Positions 43,798-51,110 of a stretch of 64,000 nt of DNA are shown piece by piece. The stretch is from JAWCNN01 sp038848005. Its GTDB lineage: Archaea; Thermoproteota; Bathyarchaeia; Bathyarchaeales; Bathycorpusculaceae. The position numbers and the translations under genes were made by a program. The stretch covers positions 1 through 64,000 of the forward strand of contig JAWCNZ010000002.1 of assembly GCA_038848005.1 (NCBI GenBank). The letters run 5' to 3'. Every line of letters starts with the position of its first letter. Position 1 is the stretch's first letter. The notes beneath the pieces were generated by a model. It had not been told where the DNA came from, made no database searches, and saw nothing but the letters and a program-made list of their open reading frames with translations.

Positions 43798-44784
43798 ATG
43801 GGTGAGTTGCGCAAAGTTCAACGTACCCCCAGCGGCACATTCTTCATTTGCTTGCCTAAACATTGGGCTACCCGATACGGGTTTAAACCAGGCTCTGTCG
43901 TTGCCGTCAGCGAAACCAGCAACGGCAAACTCCTAATAGACCCTGAATACGGCGCTGAACCTTCACTCCGCACTATCGCCTTGAAGCCTAATCCATATTT
44001 GAGCCGTGAAATCCTTGGGAAATACTTGTTGGGATTTGACATTATCACTATCGAGGCGAAGGAACGTATTAGCCTTGAGGTTCGCGACACCGTTAAGAAG
44101 GTTGCAAGTCGACTGATTGGATTAGAAATAGTCGAAGAAGATTATTCACGAATAGTTTTGCAATGTCTGCTCGAACCTTCAAGTTTTCCACCAGAAAAGA
44201 TTCTACGCAGAGGCTATACAATAGCTGCTGGCATGCACCGAGATGTTGTCAGCGCCCTAATCAATGGAGACCCGCAGTTGGCTAGGACCATCATAGCCCG
44301 AGATGACGAAGTTAATAGGCTTCACTTCCTTTTAGTGCGCATTCTTCGCACTATAATCCAAAATCCTTCTCTAAGCGAAAAACTAGGCATCCGCCCAATT
44401 GAATGCTTAGACTACCGCCTAACAGCAAGCCTAGTGGAGGCAATAGGCGACGAATGTGTGCGCATAGCACAAAAAACAATAGAATTAAAAGGCGCAAGGC
44501 TCACCGAAGAATTAAAAGAAGCACTAATGAATTTTCACATAGCCTGCTTCGAAGCTCACGAAAAAGCCCTAAAAGCTTTTTTCACGGGTGATATGGGTTT
44601 AGCTGAAAGCGTACGGGGAATGCAAGAAAAAATTGATACACTTTTTGCCAATATCGAAAAAATTGCAAAAGCCCAATCTTTCGATGTAGTGCCAAACATC
44701 CTAGAAGCATCCTCAACCCTAAAACAAATATACGGACACAGCGTGGACATAGCAGACTTAGCCATGCCAAAAGAACTACTCTAA
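43798..44784 (+). CDS. Phosphate uptake regulator: AbrB-like DNA-binding plus PhoU domains
   Basis: 328 residues. The first 50 form a SpoVT/AbrB swapped-hairpin domain (LRKVQRTPSGTFFICLPKHWATRYGFKPGSVVAV), followed by helical PhoU repeats (GMHRDVVSALINGDPQLARTIIARDDEVNRLH and a second copy near residue 240). Archaeal proteins of this layout regulate phosphate transport genes. No pst genes are in the window. A plain tRNA gene follows. Confidence 0.87.
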   Translation: MGELRKVQRTPSGTFFICLPKHWATRYGFKPGSVVAVSETSNGKLLIDPEYGAEPSLRTIALKPNPYLSREILGKYLLGFDIITIEAKERISLEVRDTVKKVASRLIGLEIVEEDYSRIVLQCLLEPSSFPPEKILRRGYTIAAGMHRDVVSALINGDPQLARTIIARDDEVNRLHFLLVRILRTIIQNPSLSEKLGIRPIECLDYRLTASLVEAIGDECVRIAQKTIELKGARLTEELKEALMNFHIACFEAHEKALKAFFTGDMGLAESVRGMQEKIDTLFANIEKIAKAQSFDVVPNILEASSTLKQIYGHSVDIADLAMPKELL

Positions 44785-44830
44785 TCACAAGTGAAAACTC
44801 TTTTAGAAAAGAAAACAGTACCTTTCATTT

Positions 44831-44951
44831 GCCGGGGTGGCGGAGTGGTTAACGCGCTGGCCTCGAGATCACAAAAGAAAAGGGGCTAAAGAGACAAGCA
44901 AGCCAGTGAGCCTTCGGGCTCGCAAGGGTTCGAATCCCTTCCCCGGCGCCA
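44831..44951 (+). tRNA. tRNA-Ser(CGA) with a 33-nt intron, CCA encoded
   Basis: Acceptor stem GCCGGGG (44831-44837) pairs perfectly with CCCCGGC (44941-44947); discriminator G and CCA follow. The anticodon stem is CTGGC (44857-44861) with GCCAG (44902-44906); the loop begins CTCGAG, anticodon CGA at 44864-44866. The intron lies at 37/38, about 44868-44900. The long variable arm GAGCCTTCGGGCTC makes it type II, as expected for Ser. The T-arm is AGGGTTCGAATCCCT. Confidence 0.93.
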
Positions 44952-45266
44952 ATTTACCGGTAATCGCTGAATTTCAGCCTCACACACTCCATTCTAAATT
45001 TATTTTTGTCTAAATAAGCTCAAATCATGGCTAAAATGTTTATTGGCTCGAGGGAGGCAAAAATGAGGTTTAATGCAGAACAATATTTTGCAGAGGCGAT
45101 AGCTGAAGCAATGTTAAGTACTGAAATTGTCAGCGCAAGCAGCACCCTATGTCATTTAACAATACCCTTCTGCAGCCCACTCCAATATGGACCACCGATG
45201 TAATTTTGTGCTAACTGGCAAGAGGTTTACCTAGCGCTTTTATCCTCTTTTAATAGAAGCTGAACG
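44952..45266. other. Intergenic region with one weak small ORF
   Basis: 315 bp between tRNA-Ser and the convergent DUF4443 regulator. Apart from a TATA-like stretch near 44996-45016 and the small ORF at 45063-45203, I see no RNA gene, repeat or conserved signal. Confidence 0.5.
45063..45203 (+). CDS. Possible 46-residue small protein
   Basis: ATG 45063 is preceded at 6 nt by GGGAGG, a strong ribosome-binding site, and the frame reads MRFNAEQYFAEAIAEAMLST and on to a Pro-rich end, TAA at 45201. An in-frame ATG at 45027 would give 58 residues. No family is recognisable, and composition is not decisive, so this may not be a gene. Confidence 0.3.
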   Translation: MRFNAEQYFAEAIAEAMLSTEIVSASSTLCHLTIPFCSPLQYGPPM

Positions 45267-45914
45267 TTACGGATGCTTCATTGGGTTTTGTTGTTTTAGT
45301 ATTTCAAGGGCTGCTGTTTTTGCTGCTATTTCTGCTGTTTGTTTTTTGTTGGCGCTTCCTATTATGATTATGTCGTTTTCTTTGGGTTTAAGTTTGGATA
45401 TTATTGTGTTGCATATGGATTGTATGTTTTGGTTTTGGAGGATGTCCTCGCTTAATCCGGGAATTGTTAGTTTGCCTTGTTTGAAAATTAATGTTGTTGC
45501 TCCTAAAGCGCCAGCTTTAATTGCGGCGTCACGTTGTTCTACTCCGTTTTTCACTAGGTTGGCTGCGTTTCTGATGAGGATTGCTATGTTGGAGGGTCCT
45601 ACCGTGAGGGGGCTTTTTGGAATTTCTATTCCTTCGCTTATTTTTGACTTTAGGTTGGATAGGACTTTTTTGCCGAGTTTGGAGAGGATGATTCCAGACT
45701 TTGAAATTTCAATTAGTCCTTCATTTTTTAGGTGTTTGACTAAAGTTCTTGTTGTGCCTTCGCCTAACATCAACTCTCTCGCCAACCTTACTCGACCGAC
45801 AGCGCCAGCACTTAAAATCTCTAAAGCCTTAAACACGTGAACCCTATTGAAGTATGGGTTTTGCCCAGGCGCCAGTTTAGCTGAAACTTTTTCTATTACT
45901 TTTAATGATTTCAA
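45267..45914 (-). CDS. DUF4443-type winged-helix regulator, putative repressor of the surface-capture locus
   Basis: 215 residues. The N-terminal winged helix is FNRVHVFKALEILSAGAVGRVRLARELMLGEGTTRTLVKHLKNEGLIEISKSGIILSKLG. The C-terminal domain (residues about 95-205) has VGPSNIAILIRNAANLV, RDAAIKAGALGATTLIF and DIIIIGSANKKQTAEIAAKTAALEIL, resembling a small-molecule-binding domain of the DUF4443 family. It is divergent from the ECF S-component gene, and a 19-bp palindrome lies in the gap. Ligand unknown; B12 or a related compound is a guess from the neighbours. Confidence 0.8.
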   Translation of the reverse strand: MKSLKVIEKVSAKLAPGQNPYFNRVHVFKALEILSAGAVGRVRLARELMLGEGTTRTLVKHLKNEGLIEISKSGIILSKLGKKVLSNLKSKISEGIEIPKSPLTVGPSNIAILIRNAANLVKNGVEQRDAAIKAGALGATTLIFKQGKLTIPGLSEDILQNQNIQSICNTIISKLKPKENDIIIIGSANKKQTAEIAAKTAALEILKQQNPMKHP

Positions 45915-45977
45915 TGGTATTCCTCAATTATTATTGCTGTTGATATTTTTAATTTTGTTGGGTAATCCTTAAATATA

Positions 45978-45996
45978 TGGTTAGATAATCCAACCA
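45978..45996. promoter_or_regulatory. 19-bp palindromic operator, copy 1
   Basis: TGGTTAGATAATCCAACCA, nearly self-complementary (arms TGGTT/AACCA plus GAT/ATC). It lies between a TATA-like CTTAAATATA (45968-45977) and the ATG of the S-component gene at 46006, a normal repressor position. The identical sequence precedes the DUF4430 gene at 49582-49600. Confidence 0.75.
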
Positions 45997-46005
45997 TTGA
46001 TTCCC

Positions 46006-46551
46006 ATGAATACTCGTCAACTAACTTTATTAGTTGTGTTAGCAGCTTTATGTGTGGGCATACAATTAACCCCAAGACCGCCTAACGTGGAGTCTACTTC
46101 GTTTATTTGTTTCTTAACTGGTTTTTTGTTTGGAAGCTTTTTGGGAGCTTCGTTGGGAGCATTGACGATGTTCATAAATGGGTTTTTGTCTCCTTGGGGT
46201 TTTGCTGGGATAATTTTGCCCTTTCAAATGTTGGGAATGGCTCTTATGGGGTTTATGGGTGGGGTTTACCGAAAACTTTTGGGCGGCGGCATTTCAAAAT
46301 CGAACATTTTGAATTTAGAGGTTTCGTTCCTCGCAGCTTTTTTCACGTTAGTTTATGATGCAATTACAAATGTTGGTTGGGCTTTGCCGACTAACACTCC
46401 AATAATTTTTGCCTTGTTTTCCGGTGCATGGTTTACGATAATTCATGTAGTTTCAAATGCGTTCTTGTTTGGAATGGCTTTTTCTCCATTGGTGAAGGTT
46501 ATAGGCGATTTGGCTGGTGAAAACACATGGAGTTATCAAAAAGAAGTTTGA
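46006..46551 (+). CDS. ECF transporter substrate-binding (S) component
   Basis: ATG 46006 gives 181 residues with five or six membrane helices: LTLLVVLAALCVGIQL, FICFLTGFLFGSFLGASLGALTMF and others; the PPNVESTSFICFLTG segment and the G-rich FGSFLGASLGAL are typical of ECF S components. It would bind one vitamin-like ligand and work with a shared energizing module (EcfT, EcfA), which is not in this window. It overlaps the DUF4430 gene by 25 bp. Confidence 0.85.
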   Translation: MNTRQLTLLVVLAALCVGIQLTPRPPNVESTSFICFLTGFLFGSFLGASLGALTMFINGFLSPWGFAGIILPFQMLGMALMGFMGGVYRKLLGGGISKSNILNLEVSFLAAFFTLVYDAITNVGWALPTNTPIIFALFSGAWFTIIHVVSNAFLFGMAFSPLVKVIGDLAGENTWSYQKEV

Positions 46552-47081
46552 TAATATTCTTTTTAGGATGGGTGACATCGCTTGCGCTTGCTTTTTTTGC
46601 TGTTGGATATTACTATGTTGAGCTTGAAAGGGAAAAGCAACGGAGCATACAATACGCTGAAATGTACAATGATCTTGTCCAAAACTACACAAAACTTTTA
46701 GGTGAATATTCAGCGCTTGTTGGAAACTTAACGGGGCTATTCGAGGAATATGAGAAGTGTATAATGCGTGTTAACATTTGCATTGACTATGGAAACGGAA
46801 CAGCAACGTGGCACAACGGCACGGTTGTGCCTCTTGGCTGTAACCTCTTAAACGCAACAAAACAAGTTGCAACTGTAAACTGCACTTATTACCGGTCGGT
46901 TCCAGGATATTTCGTTGACGCCATAAATGGGGTTTGGAACGGAGGAGGCTACTACTGGATGTGGTATCAGTGGATTCCGGAAGATGAAACGTGGAAATAC
47001 GGACCTACAGGAGCAGATAGCTACATCCTTAAAAACAACGAGACGGTGAAGTGGCGATATGAGATACCCGTCTACTCGTAA
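46527..47081 (+). CDS. Membrane-anchored DUF4430 protein (transcobalamin beta-domain-like)
   Basis: 184 residues. An N-terminal helix (LIIFFLGWVTSLALAFFAVGYYYV) is the anchor, followed by a coiled stalk (LVQNYTKLLGEYSALVGNLTGLFEEYE) and a DUF4430 domain (VNICIDYGNGTATWHNGTVVP...LLNATKQVATVNCTYY...YFVDAINGVWNGGGYYWMWYQW...SYILKNNETVKWRY). DUF4430 is the fold of the C-terminal domain of intrinsic factor and transcobalamin. Many N-glycosylation sequons imply an extracellular position. It overlaps both neighbours (25 and 23 bp), a tight operon. Confidence 0.85.
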   Translation: MELSKRSLIIFFLGWVTSLALAFFAVGYYYVELEREKQRSIQYAEMYNDLVQNYTKLLGEYSALVGNLTGLFEEYEKCIMRVNICIDYGNGTATWHNGTVVPLGCNLLNATKQVATVNCTYYRSVPGYFVDAINGVWNGGGYYWMWYQWIPEDETWKYGPTGADSYILKNNETVKWRYEIPVYS

Positions 47082-48141
47082 AAGGGGGAAACTTTCCACA
47101 ATATTGACTGTGGCATTAATTTTTAGCATGTTTGCTCCAGCGTTGGCGTATCCACATGTGCCAAGTGACCCCGTAGTGGCGAAGGCACGTGACTTCCTTA
47201 AAAGTGCGCAGCAATCCGACGGCAACATTGGCGGATTTACTGTTTCTGCTTGGGCGGTTATGGCAATAGCCTCTTTAGGCGAAGACCCGCACAGCTGGAA
47301 AAGAAACGGTGGGCCTTCCATTGTGGATTATTTGAAAGTGAATGCACATTTGGTTGACGAAACTAAAGCCACAGATGTTGAAAGGTACATTTTAGCTATG
47401 ACATCAGCTGGAGAAAACCCAAGAAACATTGGAGGTAAAGACTACGTTGCCATTTTAGATGGGCTTTACGACGGCATACAAATAGGTGACCCTAACCTTT
47501 TAAATGATGATTTTTGGGGTGTTTTGGCATTAATATCGGCTGGTGAACCTTTCAACTCGGCTATTATCCAGAACACCGTAGCCTTCATTAAAAGCAGGCG
47601 GAACAGCGACGGCGGATGGGGTTGGGGTGTTGGTGTAAACAGCGATGTTGACGATACAGCTGCAGCTATAATGGCTTTGATAGCCGCTAAAGAACCTGCA
47701 AACTCGCAGGTTATAGTCAACGCGTTAAGTTATATCAAGTCAAAACAGATGAATAACGGCGGTTTTGAGGCGTGGGGCTCCACTAACCCTGGAACGGACG
47801 CTTGGGGAATCTGCGCCATTGCAGCGACAGGGCAAAACCCAACAAGCACTTATTGGACAAAGAATGACAAAACGCCAGTTGATGACCTCTTAACCTTTCA
47901 AGGTGATGATGGCGCCTTCAGTTTTCCAGATTCAAATCCGAGGAAGGAGTGGGCGACTTCTTACGCTTTAGTTGCGTTACTCGGTAAGCCTTATCCAGTT
48001 AAACCAGTTACCCAAAAAGTCGGTGGCATCATCATACCCCTAAACAAGTTTAAGTTGTTGACTTCATTGATTTTTTTGGTGTCTGCAATTTTGGTTATGC
48101 CAGTTGTTGCCATTTCCGCTAAGCATAGAAAAAGACGTTAG
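47059..48141 (+). CDS. Secreted alpha/alpha-toroid protein (transcobalamin alpha-domain-like; prenyltransferase/squalene-cyclase repeats)
   Basis: 360 residues. A signal peptide (ILTVALIFSMFAPALA) is followed by helix-pair repeats with QW-like motifs: ARDFLKSAQQSDGNIGGFTVSAWAVMAIAS, VAFIKSRRNSDGGWGWG...DDTAAAIMALIA, ALSYIKSKQMNNGGFEAWG...DAWGICAIA, LTFQGDDGAFSF. This is the alpha6/alpha6 barrel of intrinsic factor. The C-terminus is VGGIIIPLNK, a membrane helix and KHRKRR, like a sorting signal or tail anchor. Together with the adjacent DUF4430 protein it could form a two-part ligand clamp. Confidence 0.85.
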   Translation: MRYPSTRKRGKLSTILTVALIFSMFAPALAYPHVPSDPVVAKARDFLKSAQQSDGNIGGFTVSAWAVMAIASLGEDPHSWKRNGGPSIVDYLKVNAHLVDETKATDVERYILAMTSAGENPRNIGGKDYVAILDGLYDGIQIGDPNLLNDDFWGVLALISAGEPFNSAIIQNTVAFIKSRRNSDGGWGWGVGVNSDVDDTAAAIMALIAAKEPANSQVIVNALSYIKSKQMNNGGFEAWGSTNPGTDAWGICAIAATGQNPTSTYWTKNDKTPVDDLLTFQGDDGAFSFPDSNPRKEWATSYALVALLGKPYPVKPVTQKVGGIIIPLNKFKLLTSLIFLVSAILVMPVVAISAKHRKRR

Positions 48142-49559
48142 GCATTACATGTTTTGTCTCTCGGCTTAATTGTTGCGAATGCCATAGCTAAAATCGCCAT
48201 TAAGGCTAAGTATGACATTACCTGTTTTGTTTGCTCTTTCATGGAAATTGAATAACCTCCAACAGGAACTGTTGCCACGGATACGCGGGCTGTTTCTGAC
48301 TGGGCTATGTTACCTTCAGCATCAGTAACTTTGAGGTGAACAAAGTAAATTCCGCTTGTTGCTGGCGTGAACGTCCATGTACTTGTGTTTGCTCCCAAAA
48401 CAGAAGCATCATTAAGACACCATTGATAATTGTATGGTGGGTATCCCCCAGAGGCTGTTGACGTGAAAGTTATTGATTGACCAACTAACATTGAAGCGTT
48501 TACTGGTGAAATGGAGGTTATGAGTTTAGATGCCACTGTTATTGTGGCTTCGTTGGATTTCGCTGTGTTTGTTATGTTGTCCGTTACAATTAAGTAAACA
48601 ATATACGTGCCTGTTGCTGTTGGTGTGAAATTCCATGTTGGGCTTTTCGCCCCTAAAATCACACTTTCGTTGAGGTACCACTGGTATGCGTATGGTGGTT
48701 TGCCGCCCAACACCGACGACTTGAACACAACGGATTCTCCAACTTTTATTTTTGCTGTTGCTGGGTTTATGGAAGCTGAAAATGTAGGTGGCGGAGGCGG
48801 CCAAACTGAACAGTTTTCGTAATACCAAGCCATCACGTCGCCGTCGCTCAGTGTGTAAAAGTTGCATGCAACAGAACCAAGCGCCCAACTGGATTCAGTT
48901 TTGTTCCAGTACCACCACATCCAATAATAGGGGTTGCTATTCCACAGCTCATTAATAGCATCAACAAAAAACCCTAAGCCAGCACCGTAATCTGTATAGT
49001 TTACAGTTGCAATGGCTAATGTAGCATCAAAAGGGGTTGCGTTTACTGGCAACACCACCTCGTCGTACCATGTCCTGGTTTCGTTGCCATAATCTATTAA
49101 GATATTAACCTTCTGCATTGTTTTGTTGGGAGGCGGAGGCGGCCAATCAGTACAGTTTTCATAGTACCAAGCTATAACGTCGCCGTTTTTCAATGTGAAA
49201 TTGTTACATGCAACTGGACCGAGAGTCCATTTCCATTCTGTGTTGTTCCAAAGCCACCACACCCAATAGTGCGGGTGGCTGTTCCATAACTCACTTATTG
49301 CATCAACGAAAACATCGCCGCCCCAAAGCGTGTAATTCACAGTGGCAACAGCCAATGTAGCATCCAAAACAGTGGTAGTTTCCGACAACAAAACACCAAA
49401 ACGCCAACTGCAGGTTTCATTGCCATAATCCAACAAAACGTTAACCCTCAATTGGTCCATACCGTCCTTTATTGCCATGACTGGAATTACAAGAATTATC
49501 CCCGAAGGTAGACATGGAAGAAGCAATGTCAATACTGTGCTGGTTGCTATTTTATTCAT
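48138..49559 (-). CDS. Surface protein with two DUF4430 and two Ig/PKD-like domains
   Basis: ATG 49559 after AGGGG gives 473 residues. A signal peptide (ATSTVLTLLLPCLPSGIILVIPVMA) precedes two DUF4430 repeats (VNVLLDYGNETCSW... and VNILIDYGNETRTW..., each ending GDV(I/M)AWYYENC), joined by WPPPPP linkers. Two Ig/PKD-like domains follow (FSASINPATAKIKVGESVVF..., ITSISPVNASMLVGQSITF...), then VPVGGYSISM, a membrane helix and a basic end. It converges on the toroid gene with a 4-bp overlap. It is probably coregulated with that operon by the same palindrome. Confidence 0.84.
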   Translation of the reverse strand: MNKIATSTVLTLLLPCLPSGIILVIPVMAIKDGMDQLRVNVLLDYGNETCSWRFGVLLSETTTVLDATLAVATVNYTLWGGDVFVDAISELWNSHPHYWVWWLWNNTEWKWTLGPVACNNFTLKNGDVIAWYYENCTDWPPPPPNKTMQKVNILIDYGNETRTWYDEVVLPVNATPFDATLAIATVNYTDYGAGLGFFVDAINELWNSNPYYWMWWYWNKTESSWALGSVACNFYTLSDGDVMAWYYENCSVWPPPPPTFSASINPATAKIKVGESVVFKSSVLGGKPPYAYQWYLNESVILGAKSPTWNFTPTATGTYIVYLIVTDNITNTAKSNEATITVASKLITSISPVNASMLVGQSITFTSTASGGYPPYNYQWCLNDASVLGANTSTWTFTPATSGIYFVHLKVTDAEGNIAQSETARVSVATVPVGGYSISMKEQTKQVMSYLALMAILAMAFATIKPRDKTCNA

Positions 49560-49581
49560 CTTTTCCCCTCTTATGTTTACT

Positions 49582-49600
49582 TGGTTAGATAATCCAACCA
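49582..49600. promoter_or_regulatory. 19-bp palindromic operator, copy 2
   Basis: TGGTTAGATAATCCAACCA, identical to 45978-45996. On the minus strand it lies between a TATA-like GGGTTATATGG and the ATG at 49559, so bound protein would block transcription of the double-DUF4430 gene. Confidence 0.75.
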
Positions 49601-49659
49601 TATAACCCTTTCGCAAATACCTAACACACACAACAATCTTTTGAAGTAGACAACTTTGT

Positions 49660-50967
49660 TTAACGGGTTCTAGATTTTTTTCGTGGTTTCGTTTTTGATA
49701 TCAGAAGTAGGGTTGACGTGACTGTTGCTACGAATATAATTGCTGCGGCTATCATCCACGGGGGTAAACCTGACGGTTGGGTTTGTCCATTGGTGGGCAG
49801 GACGGTGGGCGTTGTGTCGTATATTGTTGTGGTAACATTTACATATACATTGTCTCTAATTATGTTGCTTGGAGAATAATCTAGATATATTGCTGTGACG
49901 ATGTTTGTGAAGTTGTTGTTTCTGATTATGTTGTTTGTAGAGTATTCAAACCAAGAGCCATAATGTCCATCTTTTATGATGTTTCCGGTTATTGTGTTAC
50001 TTGACGAGTGGCAGAGTTTGATGCCGCATTCGTTGTTTGTTATTGTGTTGTTTATTATTTGTGAGTTGTTTGTGTAAGCCAGCAAAATGCCTTGTCCACT
50101 GTTTTGTAGTGTAAGCCATTTAACTGTTATGCCTGTTGAGTTTACAAGCGCCAAATACCCAATGTCTGGATGTGTTGAATTGTCTATTACAATGTTTTTT
50201 TGGTTGATAAGGTAATAAATGGGCTTGCCGTCAACAGTGTTGGATGTGTCCACATCGTTGATGAAATGCGAAAATTCTGGGCTGTAAAACACTGCAAAAT
50301 TGTATTTATTGCCTATCAAAGTGTTGTTTCTGAAAACGTTGCTGGATGACTGGGCGAGGTCAATGCCATAGTTTCTGTTGTACGCTATGACATTTTGGGC
50401 TATGTAGTTGTTTGTGGACTTGTAAAGTTGGATACCGTCATGCCCGTTATACGTTACAACGTTGCCGATTATCTTGTTGTTTGAGGGTTGCGCTTCTGGC
50501 GGTGCTTCGCCGCTTGCGCCGAATCTTATGCCACTATTACCGTTTTCGGTTACTGTGCAGTTTATTATAGTGTTGCCCGAAGATTCATACATTTGTATGC
50601 CGTCAAAAAAGCCCTTAACAACAAAATTCTTTATTATTATATTTGTTGTGTTTGACACTAAATGGATTCCAATCGAACTTCTCCTTCCCGTTCCCTGAAC
50701 CGTATAACCGCATCCATCAATTACAATGTTGCTTCTTTCCACCCTAATTGAAGAGTTAATGAGATTGCTGATTAAAACGTAATAGTTTTCGCTTATTCTA
50801 TTTATCGGGGCGCTTGGCGGCTCTATTGAACCATCAGCCAAAATCACTATTGCTTGTTCAATTTGTCCCTTAGCTATTTGAAAGTTGAAGAATGCGCTAA
50901 TCATCATTGATGAAAGCAAGAGCGTCCAAACGCGCTTCAGCCTCTCCAAGATTTGCCCCTCAATCAT
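49660..50967 (-). CDS. NosD-like parallel beta-helix surface protein
   Basis: 435 residues. A signal peptide (VWTLLLSSMMISAFFNFQIAKG) is followed by about 300 residues of CASH/NosD repeats: GIHLVSNTTNIIIKNFVVKG, GIQMYESSGNTIINCTVTEN, GIQLYKSTNNYIAQNVIAYN, GIDLAQSSSNVFRNNTLIGN, GIKLCHSSSNTITGNII and more, the hallmark of a right-handed beta-helix that binds or cleaves carbohydrate. The C-terminus is a membrane helix plus KTKPRKKSRTR, an anchor. Ligand unknown. Confidence 0.87.
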   Translation of the reverse strand: MIEGQILERLKRVWTLLLSSMMISAFFNFQIAKGQIEQAIVILADGSIEPPSAPINRISENYYVLISNLINSSIRVERSNIVIDGCGYTVQGTGRRSSIGIHLVSNTTNIIIKNFVVKGFFDGIQMYESSGNTIINCTVTENGNSGIRFGASGEAPPEAQPSNNKIIGNVVTYNGHDGIQLYKSTNNYIAQNVIAYNRNYGIDLAQSSSNVFRNNTLIGNKYNFAVFYSPEFSHFINDVDTSNTVDGKPIYYLINQKNIVIDNSTHPDIGYLALVNSTGITVKWLTLQNSGQGILLAYTNNSQIINNTITNNECGIKLCHSSSNTITGNIIKDGHYGSWFEYSTNNIIRNNNFTNIVTAIYLDYSPSNIIRDNVYVNVTTTIYDTTPTVLPTNGQTQPSGLPPWMIAAAIIFVATVTSTLLLISKTKPRKKSRTR

Positions 50968-51110
50968 TAATTACTAAATTGTTAATTGATAATCCTTTTG
51001 TTAAACATTTGCTTTTAATAGCAAAACTTACTTATATATTGATTTGCGAAAATTTTTTATAAGTAAACTAACAATTATAATCTTGTAAAAAATGAAAGGA
51101 GAAGGAGAGA

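Noticed and set aside
45961..46005. Riboswitch before the ECF S-component gene
   Set aside because: The space between TATA-like box and start is under 30 nt, too short for a cobalamin or other riboswitch; a palindromic operator explains it better.
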